From: UBA668 sp039796575
GTDB taxonomy: Bacteria > Actinomycetota > Acidimicrobiia > Acidimicrobiales > Ilumatobacteraceae
Length of the DNA: 64,000 nucleotides
Assembly (NCBI GenBank): GCA_039796575.1
Contig: JBDKJP010000016.1
Location: 62,001 to 126,000 of the forward strand
Direction of reading: 5' to 3'
Positions 1-8,843 of this stretch are shown piece after piece (positions within the stretch are counted from its first letter, which is position 1; the number at the start of each line of letters is the position of its first letter). A model generated the notes under the pieces. That model saw nothing but the letters and a program-made list of their open reading frames with translations, was not told the DNA's origin and did not search any database. The position numbers were made by a program, and so were the translations under genes.

Positions 1-261
1 CGACACCGAGCCCACCAGCAGCGGGTGGCAGAGCGGGATCATGTCGCTGGTGCGTTTCGCGGCTTGGATGGCGGCCACGCGGGCGACGGCGAGCACGTCG
101 CCCTTCTTCACCTCACGGTTGGCGATGGCGGCCGTGGTCTCGGGCTGCATGAACACCTTGCCCCTGGCGACCGCCCGCCGGTGCGTGGCCTCCTTCGGGG
201 TCACGTCGACCATGCGGGCGTGACCCATCGGGTCGAGGTGCGTGAAAGTGAGGTCACTCAT
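1..261 (-). CDS. moaC: MoaC, cyclic pyranopterin monophosphate synthase (partial, C-terminus beyond window)
   Basis: Catalyses, with MoaA, the first step of molybdenum cofactor synthesis, converting the MoaA product into cPMP in the cytoplasm. The 87 visible residues begin with a MoaC-type N-terminus (HLDPMGHARMVDV), continue through KGDVLAVARVAAIQAAKRT and reach the conserved active-site stretch MIPLCHPL. The protein is cut by the left window edge, so about half of the usual ~160 residues is seen. The ATG at 259-261 matches the family N-terminus. A -10-like TACAGT lies 10 nt upstream, so the gene may have its own promoter although it follows the pilus operon by only 63 bp on the same strand. 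moaA and moeA lie 6-9 kb upstream on this strand. Confidence 0.93.
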   Translation of the reverse strand, partial: MSDLTFTHLDPMGHARMVDVTPKEATHRRAVARGKVFMQPETTAAIANREVKKGDVLAVARVAAIQAAKRTSDMIPLCHPLLVGSVS

Positions 262-271
262 CCGTCACGGA

Positions 272-277
272 ACTGTA
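272..277 (-). promoter_or_regulatory. Putative -10 box of moaC (TACAGT)
   Basis: TACAGT on the minus strand, 10 nt before the moaC ATG, in the 63-bp gap after the pilus operon. The spacing is slightly longer than at the other leaderless-type sites in this window, and no Shine-Dalgarno is evident. Confidence 0.4.
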
Positions 278-324
278 GTACGTCGCCAGTCGAGTGTCAG
301 CGCGCCGGCACTCGACCGACGCGC

Positions 325-2184
325 TCAGCGGGGCACCGTGCAGCCGCGGACCGAGGTCGCGGTGACCTTCTGTCCGCTCGCCGTCAGGGTCACCCTGCAC
401 GTCATCCATACATCGCCGTTCACCAGTGCCTGCACCGTCACGTCGCCGTCGTTCAGCACGCCGTTCTCAGCGGCCACGATCGGCCGCACGTCCACCGACG
501 CCGGCACCTGCACGTCGAGCACGCGCACGACCACACCCTGCGTGGAGAACGTGGTCGACAGGTTGGGGATCTGGGCCTTGATCTTCGCCTTCGGCAGGTA
601 GATCTCACCGTCGAGGGAGATGGAATTGCTGTTGCCCTTGGTCTCGAGCACGGCACACCCGCCCGGGGTGACCACACAGCCCGACTGTGCCAGGATCTTC
701 GGACCGGTCGTCGTGTAGTTCAGCACGATGCCGTCGAGGTAGGCCCGCCGATCCTCACCGCTGTTCGGCGTGGTGGCCACGAACTTTACCGTCAGCCCCT
801 TGGAGCCCGGCACGAGCGCCGTGGTGCACGTGAGGTTGATGGTCGTGGTGCCGATCTTGCTCGGGAACGTCCCCACCGTGTCGGCGGTGCAGACGTCCTT
901 GTCCTTCTTCGAGTCGCCGGTGTTGGTGCGCACCACGACGGTGAAGTTCGTCGTGCCCGTGGCGTAGCCGATGACGTCGGCGGTGAGCTTGGTGACCGTC
1001 GACGGGATGGTGGTGTCCTTGCCGTAGCCGGTGAGCACCAACGTGTCGGACGAGTCCTTCTTGCCGAGCTTGTGGTTCGCGCTCTTGCCGTCGACCTTCA
1101 CGGCGTCGCTCTCGTTGTCCCAGTCGCCGCCGGCATCCTCGCCGGTGGCGGTCATCGACACCGAGGAGCCCGCGCCACCGATGTCGGCAGTGGGGCCGTA
1201 CAGCGGGATCTCCACCGACTTGCCCGACGCCTGGGGAATCGACTTCCCGCACACCTCGAGGGTGGCGGTGCTGCCCGACAGCGTGATCGTGGTGGTGCCG
1301 CCGAGGATGAGCGTCGCACCGTTGGCGCCCTGCTTGCACGCAGCGCCGGCGGCCGTGGTGGCGATGGCCGACGTGGCCACCGCGAGGTCACCCGCGATGA
1401 CGCGGTATTTGATCGCCCACGTGACGTTCTCGAGGTAGTGCACGCCCGACTGCAGCAACACCACGGTGCACGAACCGATCGCGGCGTCGAACGTCGACTG
1501 GGTCCACGTGCCCGCGGCGAGCGTGGCGATCTTCGTCTTCGAGTCGCAACTGCCCGATCCTGCGGCAGGCGGCTCGGTGATGCCCGGCAGGTAGCCGGGG
1601 TCATTGGCCGGCGCACTGGCGACCGTGCAGTCCGTGACCGTCACGCCGTCGACCTTGATCGGGCCGGAGCAACCGCCCAGCGCCTTCAGCGCGCCGCCGG
1701 CGACCTCGAGCAGCGACTCCTTCGACACGTCGATGGCCGAGTTGGCATAGGTGTTGCCGAAGATCTGCAAGCCACCCTTTCCCGACACCACGAGGCCGTC
1801 CTCGTCACCCGTGGCGAGCGTCTGCAGGCCCCATGCGGAGGCACCGCCCTTGGGCGTGAGCGAGTTGGCACCCTGCGGGCACACCACCACGGTGACGGGC
1901 TCGCCGTCGACCGTGCCGTAGGACTGCGACGGCTTGCAGCTGCCGTCGGCGTTCGAGCGTCCGTTCACCGGCGACTGGACCACCGACTGCACAGCGGCCT
2001 TCATCGCGGCGTCCGCCGCATAGAGCCGGTCCCGAGCCGGCTCGTAGTGGCGCGTCGACGCCCGCAGGCTGACCGCCGAGTACCCGAGGCCCATCGTCAC
2101 CGCGAGGCCGACGACCGTGACGAACACGATGGCCATCACGAGCGCGGAGCCGCGATCGTTCGCTGATTCCTGTCGGTTCAACAT
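325..2184 (-). CDS. Large PilX-like type IV pilus-associated protein
   Basis: A 619-residue protein with a short basic N-terminus, then a type III prepilin-like segment (DRG followed by SALVMAIVFVTVVGLAV, residues about 11-28) that lacks the Glu5 of major pilins, as in PilX-type minor pilins. The long exported part is rich in Gly, Thr and Ser with paired cysteines and looks beta-rich; it could be a surface or tip adhesin, but no named domain is certain. It is the last gene of the pilus operon. Its ATG overlaps the stop of the preceding prepilin gene by 7 nt, implying translational coupling. The size is unusual, since minor pilins are normally 150-250 residues. Processing would need a prepilin peptidase that is not encoded in this window. 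Confidence 0.7.
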   Translation of the reverse strand: MLNRQESANDRGSALVMAIVFVTVVGLAVTMGLGYSAVSLRASTRHYEPARDRLYAADAAMKAAVQSVVQSPVNGRSNADGSCKPSQSYGTVDGEPVTVVVCPQGANSLTPKGGASAWGLQTLATGDEDGLVVSGKGGLQIFGNTYANSAIDVSKESLLEVAGGALKALGGCSGPIKVDGVTVTDCTVASAPANDPGYLPGITEPPAAGSGSCDSKTKIATLAAGTWTQSTFDAAIGSCTVVLLQSGVHYLENVTWAIKYRVIAGDLAVATSAIATTAAGAACKQGANGATLILGGTTTITLSGSTATLEVCGKSIPQASGKSVEIPLYGPTADIGGAGSSVSMTATGEDAGGDWDNESDAVKVDGKSANHKLGKKDSSDTLVLTGYGKDTTIPSTVTKLTADVIGYATGTTNFTVVVRTNTGDSKKDKDVCTADTVGTFPSKIGTTTINLTCTTALVPGSKGLTVKFVATTPNSGEDRRAYLDGIVLNYTTTGPKILAQSGCVVTPGGCAVLETKGNSNSISLDGEIYLPKAKIKAQIPNLSTTFSTQGVVVRVLDVQVPASVDVRPIVAAENGVLNDGDVTVQALVNGDVWMTCRVTLTASGQKVTATSVRGCTVPR

Positions 2185-2522
2185 GTTCCGCTCGCCGCCT
2201 TGTACTGATGGTCGCTGCCGATGGTGCCGGCACCGGACGGCGTGTCCTTGGAGGGCACTTCGTCGAGCAGGTCGGGCACCAGCAGGTCCATGGTCTTCGT
2301 GGTCACCCACACCTTGTGCTCGGAGTAGTACGCGCGGATGGCCGTGTTGACCTCGGCCACCTCGCTCTCGCACGCCTGCCGGTTGCTGCTGTCGCTGAAG
2401 CCGCGCACGGTGAGCGTCGTCGCCGCAGCCAGGATGCCCATCACCGCGATGACGATGAGCATCTCGACCAGCGACACACCCCGGTCGTCGCGACGAGGGT
2501 CGGCGGTGCGGCGCAGGTTCAT
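2178..2522 (-). CDS. Type IV prepilin (114 aa), probable major-pilin-type subunit
   Basis: A small prepilin. A 15-residue basic leader ends in Gly (RRDDRG), followed by VSLVEMLIVIAVMGILAAATTL, with Glu at +5 of the mature protein and a hydrophobic helix at about residues 16-38. The C-terminal domain has two cysteines (Cys50 and the last residue) that could form the disulfide-bonded D-region typical of pilins. Of the three prepilins in the operon it is the shortest and most like a major pilin, but which subunit dominates the fibre cannot be told from sequence. The start overlaps the upstream gene's end by 4 nt. A prepilin peptidase (PilD) would cleave after Gly15. Confidence 0.85.
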   Translation of the reverse strand: MNLRRTADPRRDDRGVSLVEMLIVIAVMGILAAATTLTVRGFSDSSNRQACESEVAEVNTAIRAYYSEHKVWVTTKTMDLLVPDLLDEVPSKDTPSGAGTIGSDHQYKAASGTC

Positions 2523-3067
2523 GACGTGACTCCTCGACGAGCGACGGCCAGCGTCCACGAGCGGGCGGTGATCTTGCCGTCGGCGGCAGCGGTGAAGGTG
2601 ACCGAGATGGTGCGGGCCGTGCACGGCGCGGCGCACGCAGCCGGGGTGAACGCCGAGACGTTGTCGGCCACGACGAACGAATCGGTCTGCGTGCCGTTGA
2701 CACAGGTGCGGCGCACCAGGTCGGTGCCACTCAGCACCCACACGACGGTGGTGTCGATAGTGGCGGCGGTGGCCGTCGACCGCGACTTCAGCTTCAGGCC
2801 GGGGTTCGCGACCCCGCCACAGGTGGCATCGCTGCTGCTGTTGACCACGACCGGGCCCTCGGCCGAGTAGATGTCGCCCGACAGGAAGCGGGTGATCTCC
2901 ATCTCGGTCAGGCTCTGATCGATGCGCCTGTGGCTGTCGGAGGTGGCGCGGATGCCCACGAACAGCGCGCCGAACACCGCGAGGCCGACCACGGCGAGCA
3001 GGCTCACGGTGACGATCATCTCGATCAGGGTGAACCCCTGGTCGCGGGAGCGATGCGGCGCGTTCAT
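2519..3067 (-). CDS. Type IV prepilin-like protein (182 aa), minor pilin candidate
   Basis: Prepilin with an 11-residue leader ending in QG, then FTLIEMIVTVSLLAVVG, a canonical prepilin site with Phe+1 and Glu+5 and a single N-terminal hydrophobic helix. The globular part of about 145 residues includes cysteines near CGGV, RRTC and ACAAPC. Length and position resemble PilW- or GspJ-type minor pilins, which prime pilus assembly; this is inferred from operon position only. ATG/stop overlaps of 4 nt on both sides indicate translational coupling within the operon. Confidence 0.82.
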   Translation of the reverse strand: MNAPHRSRDQGFTLIEMIVTVSLLAVVGLAVFGALFVGIRATSDSHRRIDQSLTEMEITRFLSGDIYSAEGPVVVNSSSDATCGGVANPGLKLKSRSTATAATIDTTVVWVLSGTDLVRRTCVNGTQTDSFVVADNVSAFTPAACAAPCTARTISVTFTAAADGKITARSWTLAVARRGVTS

Positions 3068-3468
3068 CGCGACTTCCCGATCACGAGGGTGCCGTTCGCA
3101 CCGTTGTCGTCGGTGAGCGTGATGGTGATCTGCTGCAGCCCCGTGTCGGTGCTGCACGTGCTGCCGAAGGTGGCCGGCAACTTGCCGTCCCAGTAGGTGA
3201 CCGACACGGTGGCCGCGAGGCCGGATGGTGCGGTGGCCGCCTTGTAGCTCGTCGCGGTCGCGCAGTCGGTGTACGGCTCGGCGAGGATGCGCTCGGCGTA
3301 GTTGCGGATCTCGGCGTCGATCAGCGCGTTCGACTGCTGGGTGTCCTGGATCTTGAAGAACAGTCCGAGCCCACCGAACACGGCTCCCACCGCCATCCCC
3401 ATCAGGGTGATGGCGATGATGAGCTCGATGAGGGTGAACCCTCGATCGTCCCGAAGCTGCGCGTTCAC
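3064..3468 (-). CDS. Type IV prepilin-like protein (134 aa)
   Basis: Prepilin with leader MNAQLRDDRG, then FTLIELIIAITLMGMAVGAVFG, the textbook class III signal (Gly-1, Phe+1, Glu+5). The remaining ~95 residues form a soluble domain with two cysteines (DCATAT and STCST) that may form a disulfide. It lies directly downstream of pilC with a 4-nt overlap and precedes two more prepilin genes. It could be a minor pilin (PilV/GspI-like) or a pilin subunit; sequence alone does not separate these. Confidence 0.83.
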   Translation of the reverse strand: MNAQLRDDRGFTLIELIIAITLMGMAVGAVFGGLGLFFKIQDTQQSNALIDAEIRNYAERILAEPYTDCATATSYKAATAPSGLAATVSVTYWDGKLPATFGSTCSTDTGLQQITITLTDDNGANGTLVIGKSR

Positions 3469-4676
3469 GGCTTCCCCACTCCTCCGAGGGATCCGTACAT
3501 CGCCTGCACCAGGGCGAGGGCGACGAAACCGACCACCACGCCGACGACCACGATGACCGCCGGCTCGAACAGGTTGGTGAGGCGACGCAGCTTGTACTCG
3601 AGCTCACGCCCGAAGAAGTTGGCGGCGTTCTCGAGTTGCTCGGCCATCGTGCCGGACGCCTCACCCACGGCCACCATCTGCACGGCCGCATCGGGGAACA
3701 GGCCGCTCATGGCCAGCGGTTCGGCGAGGCCTTCGCCCGCCATCACCGCTTCCTGCACCGGCAGCAGCCCTTCCTCGAACACGGCGTTGTCGGCACTGGC
3801 GATCGCGGCGGCCATGGCATCGGCCACCGGCACACCCGCCTGCCACAGCGTGCCGAGGATGCGGCACACGCGCTCGACCGCGGCGAACTGCGCGATCTCG
3901 CCGACGATGGGCAGCCGCAGCACCACACGGTCGCTCCAGTCGCGGCCCGCCGGCGTGCGGCGCGCCCACCAGCCGAACGCACCCATGGCGGCGAAGAACA
4001 GGATGTACAGCCACCAGAACTGCTGCGAGAACCGGGCGATACCCATGATGGCCCGGGTGGACAGCGGCAGCGTGGCGCCGAGGTCGTTGAACAGGTCGAC
4101 GAATCGCGGCAGCACCCACACGGTGAGCACGATGACCGACACGACCGACATGCCGATGATGACGGCCGGGTAGGTGAGGGCCGACTTGATGCGGCTCTTC
4201 GCCTCGATCTCGCGTTCCATGTAGCCGGCGAGCTGCTCGAGCGCGTCGTCGAGATGACCGGTGAGGCTGGCGCTGCGCACCACGCCCACGTAGTACCGCG
4301 GCAGCACACGTTGGTGCTGGGCCAGGGCCTCCTCGAACGGCACACCTTCACGCACTTCGTCGCGCACGCTCTGCAACAGCTTCACGAGCGACTCGTTCTG
4401 CGTGGAGCGAGCGATGACGTCGAGACCGTCGACGATGCTGAGGCCTGCACGGATGAACGCGGCGAGCTGGCGGGTGAAGTGCAGGATCTCGACCGGCTTG
4501 ATGCGCGGTCCGCCACCGAAGTCGCGCTGCAGGAACGACTGGCGTACCTCGACCGACTTCACGTCGAGGTTGGCGAGGAGCAGCTTGTGTCGCGCCTCGA
4601 CCTCGCTCTCCGCCTCGATGCGGTCCTTCACGGTCGTGCCGCTCATGTCGACCGCCACGTACTGGTACTTCGTCAT
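3465..4676 (-). CDS. pilC: Type IV pilus inner-membrane platform protein PilC/GspF
   Basis: Cytoplasmic-membrane platform protein that couples the assembly ATPase to pilin insertion. 403 residues, the usual length for the family. An N-terminal cytoplasmic domain (YQYVAVDMSGTTVKDRIEAE) is followed by two GspF repeats. The first holds FTRQLAAFIRAGLSIVDGL, and the second holds RVCRILGTLWQAGVPVADAM and EPLAMSGLFPDAAVQMVAVGE. Hydrophobic segments follow each repeat and close the C-terminus. The ATG at 4674-4676 shares one base with the pilB stop, so translation is coupled. Pilins follow with 4-nt overlaps. Confidence 0.93.
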   Translation of the reverse strand: MTKYQYVAVDMSGTTVKDRIEAESEVEARHKLLLANLDVKSVEVRQSFLQRDFGGGPRIKPVEILHFTRQLAAFIRAGLSIVDGLDVIARSTQNESLVKLLQSVRDEVREGVPFEEALAQHQRVLPRYYVGVVRSASLTGHLDDALEQLAGYMEREIEAKSRIKSALTYPAVIIGMSVVSVIVLTVWVLPRFVDLFNDLGATLPLSTRAIMGIARFSQQFWWLYILFFAAMGAFGWWARRTPAGRDWSDRVVLRLPIVGEIAQFAAVERVCRILGTLWQAGVPVADAMAAAIASADNAVFEEGLLPVQEAVMAGEGLAEPLAMSGLFPDAAVQMVAVGEASGTMAEQLENAANFFGRELEYKLRRLTNLFEPAVIVVVGVVVGFVALALVQAMYGSLGGVGKP

Positions 4677-6466
4677 CACATCACCGCCACGGTTCGGAAG
4701 ATCTCGGACACGGTCGTCGTGCCGGCCATCGCGAGCTCCACGGCCTGACGGCTGAGAGGACGCATCCCCTCCTGCACCGCCATCGCCCGCACCTCGACCT
4801 GACCGGCGTGCTCCACCATCAGCCGACGGATGCCGTCGGTCACGGTGAGCACCTCGTACACACCCACTCGCTCGAAGAACCCGGTCTCGCGGCAGAAGCT
4901 GCAGCCGGCGCCCTTCATGAACTTCGCATCGGCGGGCACCTCGCCGAGCACCTTCTCGACGAAGGCCCGCTCCTCCACGGGCGCGTCGTACTCCACGGTG
5001 CAACGCGGGCAGTTGCGACGCACGAGGCGCTGCCCGACCACGCCAGTCAGCGAGGAGGCCAGCAGGAACGGTTCGATGCCCATGTCGAGGAAGCGGTGCA
5101 GCGCCGCGCTGGCGTCGGTGGCGTGCAGCGACGACATCACGAAGTGGCCCGTCAGTGCCGCCTGCACCGCGATGCGCGCCGTCTCGACGTCGCGGATCTC
5201 GCCGACGAGGATGGTGTCGGGGTCCTGGCGGAGCAGGGCGCGCAGGCCGCTGGCGAACGTGAGCCCGGCTGCCTCGTGGATCTGGATCTGGCTGATGCGC
5301 GGGATGACGTACTCGACGGGGTCCTCGATGGTGGCCACCTTGATGGCGTCGTTGCGCACTGCTTCGAGCGTGGCGTAGAGCGTGGTGGTCTTGCCCGAGC
5401 CCGTGGGGCCGGCGCAGATGACGAGGCCGTACGGGTTGCGGATGAGCCCCCGGTAGGCGGCCTCGGTCTCGGCGGGCATGCCCAGACGGGACAGCTCGTA
5501 CATGCTGCGGCTCTTGTCGAGCAGACGCAGCACGGCCATCTCGCCGAACACGGTGGGCGAGGTGGCGACGCGGACGTCGAGCTCGCGGCCGAGGATCTCG
5601 GTGGTGAAGTTGCCGTCCTGCGGCCGGCGGCGTTCGACGATGTTGAGGTTGGCCATCACCTTGATGCGGGACAGCACCGGGGAGGCCATGGCCTCGGGCA
5701 GCGTCATCGCCTCGTGCAGGGCGCCGTCGGTGCGCACACGGATGCGCACGCTGCCGTCGCCCGGCTCGATGTGCACGTCGCTCGCGCGCTCGCGCACGGC
5801 CTGCTCGAGGATGAGGTTGATGACTCGCACCACCGGCGCGTTCTCGTCGACCGTGGCGACCACGTTGGCGGCGTCGCCGAGTCGCTTGCGCTCCTGCGCG
5901 CGCTCCTCGAACACGCGCACGACGTCGTCCATGTCGGCGACACGCACGTGGGCGTCGGAGATGGCCTCGAGGATGTCCATGCCCGACGCCACCCGCAGGC
6001 GCACCGGAGCGGACAGCATCTCGATGAGCGTCTCGAGCAGGTTGTCGGCGTACGGGTCGGCGACGGCGACGTCGATGCGTTCACCCTCGCGACGGAACGG
6101 CACTGCGACGAGTCGCTTCGCCTCGGCCTCGGGCAGCAACGTCGCGATGTCGCGCTCGATGGTCTCGGTGGCGAGGTCGACGAGCAGCAGGCCCGACTGC
6201 TCGGCCAGCGCTTCGGCGAGCTCGCGCTCGGTGAGGAGACCCAGTGCCACAAGGGTGGCACCGAGGCGTTGGCCCTTGGCACCCTGCGACAGCAGGGCCT
6301 CGCGCAGCTGCTCGTGACTGATGAGCCCGCGGTCCGCCAGTAGGTCGCCCAGTCGCTGCGGACCGGCGGGCGCCTTGGCAGCACCCTTCACCCCTTCTGC
6401 GGAATACGGCTTGCTCTTGCCGCGACGCAGCGTGGGGGTGGATGTGGAATCGTTGTCCCTGCTCAC
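4676..6466 (-). CDS. pilB: Type IV pilus assembly ATPase PilB (GspE family)
   Basis: Hexameric cytoplasmic motor ATPase that drives pilus extension. 596 residues from GTG 6466. The N-terminal MshEN/GspE-II domain (about residues 30-165) contains LGDLLADRGLISHEQLREAL. The catalytic domain has Walker A GPTGSGKTT (about residues 353-361), the Asp-box/Walker B stretch LLRQDPDTILVGEIRD, and a C-terminal tetracysteine zinc site (CPRC, then CSFC) typical of PilB/GspE. The GTG is chosen because AAAGAGGT lies 4 nt upstream; an upstream in-frame ATG at 6511 lacks this. First gene of the pilus operon, 105 bp after moaA. No PilT retraction ATPase, PilMNO or secretin is present in the window. Confidence 0.95.
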   Translation of the reverse strand: MSRDNDSTSTPTLRRGKSKPYSAEGVKGAAKAPAGPQRLGDLLADRGLISHEQLREALLSQGAKGQRLGATLVALGLLTERELAEALAEQSGLLLVDLATETIERDIATLLPEAEAKRLVAVPFRREGERIDVAVADPYADNLLETLIEMLSAPVRLRVASGMDILEAISDAHVRVADMDDVVRVFEERAQERKRLGDAANVVATVDENAPVVRVINLILEQAVRERASDVHIEPGDGSVRIRVRTDGALHEAMTLPEAMASPVLSRIKVMANLNIVERRRPQDGNFTTEILGRELDVRVATSPTVFGEMAVLRLLDKSRSMYELSRLGMPAETEAAYRGLIRNPYGLVICAGPTGSGKTTTLYATLEAVRNDAIKVATIEDPVEYVIPRISQIQIHEAAGLTFASGLRALLRQDPDTILVGEIRDVETARIAVQAALTGHFVMSSLHATDASAALHRFLDMGIEPFLLASSLTGVVGQRLVRRNCPRCTVEYDAPVEERAFVEKVLGEVPADAKFMKGAGCSFCRETGFFERVGVYEVLTVTDGIRRLMVEHAGQVEVRAMAVQEGMRPLSRQAVELAMAGTTTVSEIFRTVAVM

Positions 6467-6571
6467 GTTGACCTCTTTCGATCGGCGTCGAGCATTTCCT
6501 CGGCACTTCACGAGAACTTCTTGAGGGATTCGTGAAAATTGGGGTTGTGACTACCGACACAGTGTGTCGGG
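6467..6571 (-). promoter_or_regulatory. Leader and likely promoter region of the pilus operon, with Shine-Dalgarno and inverted repeats
   Basis: The 105-bp gap between moaA and pilB. Reading the minus strand it holds AAAGAGGT just before the pilB GTG, one of the few clear Shine-Dalgarno sequences here. Further upstream is an inverted repeat TTCACGA-N16-TCGTGAA (6507-6513 and 6530-6536) enclosing a smaller AGAA-C-TTCT, a possible operator. A second palindrome lies next to the moaA stop (separate entry). No confident -35/-10 pair was seen. Confidence 0.45.
6554..6570. repeat. Perfect inverted repeat CCGACACA-G-TGTGTCGG after moaA
   Basis: A 17-bp palindrome with 8-bp arms and a one-base centre, 1 bp after the moaA stop and about 90 bp upstream of pilB. 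The absence of a loop and of a following T-run argues against a classical intrinsic terminator. It could be a protein-binding operator for the pilus operon. No binding protein can be named. Confidence 0.5.
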
Positions 6572-7591
<1,020 letters not shown>

Positions 7592-7595
7592 CTCG

Positions 7596-8819
7596 TCAAA
7601 CTACCCAGAGCAGCATCGTACGTACAGTGCCGCCGGGGAGCACGCCGTCGCCGTCGGGGATCTCGGCGATGGCGTTCGCCAACGAGGTGGCCGCGAGCTG
7701 ATGGCTGCCCTGTGCGCCGACGGACCGCACGTGCACGCGGCCGTCGTCGCCGAATCCGGCGACGACCCGCTGGTAGTGCACCTTGCCGTCGGGGCGCCGT
7801 GCGAGACCGTCGTCGGCGACGGCGTCGGCCCACGGTCGGCCCGGGTTCGGCATCCCGGCCATCTGCCGCAGGGCGGGACGGGCCAGCAACTCGAAGCTGA
7901 CGAGCGAGCTGACCGGGTTGCCGGGCAACCCGAACACGGGCACCCGCCGCCCGTCGTCCGCCTCGAGCAGCCCGAACGCGAACGGCTTCGCCGGCTTGAT
8001 GGCGATCTGCATCCAGTGCATCTCGGCGATGCGCGACAGCACCGCCTTCACCACGTCGTAGTCGCCCATGCTGACGCCGCCGCTGGTGACGATGGCGTCG
8101 CAGGTGGCGGCCGCCTCTCGCAGCACGGCCTCGAGTGCCGCTTCGTCGTCGCGCACGATGCCGAGATCCACGGCCTCGCAGCCGGCGTCGCGCACCAGGC
8201 CGTGGAGCATGGTGCGGTTGCTCTCACGGATCTGCCCTGGTGCCAGCGGGCCACCGTCGTCGACCAGCTCGTCACCCGTGCTGAGCACCGCCACACGCAC
8301 GCGCGGCACGACCTGCACCACGGCGGCGTTGACGCTGGCGAGCACCGCGGCCACCGCCGGCGTGATGAGCGTGCCGGCCGGGTAGAGCGCCGTACCAGCG
8401 CGCACGTCGTCGCCCGCGCCGCGCAGCGCCGAGCCGGCGTCCACGGGCCGGAGCACACGGACCCGATGGCCACCGTCGAGCCGCTCGGTGTCCTCGACCA
8501 TCACGATGGCGTCGGCACCGGCGGGCACGGGTGCGCCGGTCATGATGCGAATCGCCTCGCCGGGCTGCAGCACGTGGTCGGTGGCGGCACCGGCGGCCAC
8601 CTCGGCCACCACCGGCAGCTCGACGGGTGCACCCTCCACCGAACCGGCCACCACCGCGTAGCCGTCGACCGCGCTGTTGGCGAACGGCGGCACGTCCTCG
8701 GCCGCCACCACCTCGGCGGCCAGCACCGTGCCGATGGCCGCACGGAACGGCAGGTTCGTGGGCGGCAGGACCGCACAGTGCTGGAGCACCAGGGAGCGGG
8801 CATCGGCGATGTCGATCAC
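7596..8819 (-). CDS. moeA: MoeA, molybdopterin molybdenumtransferase
   Basis: Inserts molybdate into adenylylated molybdopterin in the cytoplasm. 407 residues. Family motifs in order: TGAPVPAGADAIVMVED (about residue 90), LSTGDEL, the MoCF signature SGGVSMGDYD (about 240) and FGLPGNPVSSLVSFE (about 290). Two GTG codons are possible. 8819 is preferred because a TACCGT -10 hexamer sits exactly 7 nt upstream; the other, at 8828, would lie inside the promoter. Divergent from the glycolipid-binding gene at 8844 with a shared palindromic -10. In Mycobacterium, moeA1 is also next to galU; here two genes intervene. Confidence 0.95.
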   Translation of the reverse strand: MIDIADARSLVLQHCAVLPPTNLPFRAAIGTVLAAEVVAAEDVPPFANSAVDGYAVVAGSVEGAPVELPVVAEVAAGAATDHVLQPGEAIRIMTGAPVPAGADAIVMVEDTERLDGGHRVRVLRPVDAGSALRGAGDDVRAGTALYPAGTLITPAVAAVLASVNAAVVQVVPRVRVAVLSTGDELVDDGGPLAPGQIRESNRTMLHGLVRDAGCEAVDLGIVRDDEAALEAVLREAAATCDAIVTSGGVSMGDYDVVKAVLSRIAEMHWMQIAIKPAKPFAFGLLEADDGRRVPVFGLPGNPVSSLVSFELLARPALRQMAGMPNPGRPWADAVADDGLARRPDGKVHYQRVVAGFGDDGRVHVRSVGAQGSHQLAATSLANAIAEIPDGDGVLPGGTVRTMLLWVV

Positions 8820-8826
8820 GGGCGCC

Positions 8827-8836
8827 ACGGTACCGT
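8827..8836. promoter_or_regulatory. Shared palindromic -10 element ACGGTACCGT for two divergent leaderless genes
   Basis: A perfect 10-bp palindrome. On the plus strand TACCGT is 7 nt before ATG 8844; on the minus strand TACCGT is 7 nt before GTG 8819. Both distances fit transcription starting at or next to the start codon, as in actinobacterial leaderless mRNAs. Neither gene has a Shine-Dalgarno. Confidence 0.6.
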
Positions 8837-8843
8837 GACCCCG

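Noticed and set aside
25..2166. Very long plus-strand open frame opposite the pilus protein
   Set aside because: High-GC third-position bias leaves antisense frames open. The translation is low-complexity Arg/Gly/His and the minus-strand gene has a prepilin signal and operon overlaps.
6554..6570. Intrinsic terminator after moaA
   Set aside because: The stem has a one-base centre and no T-run follows; kept as a palindrome of unknown role.
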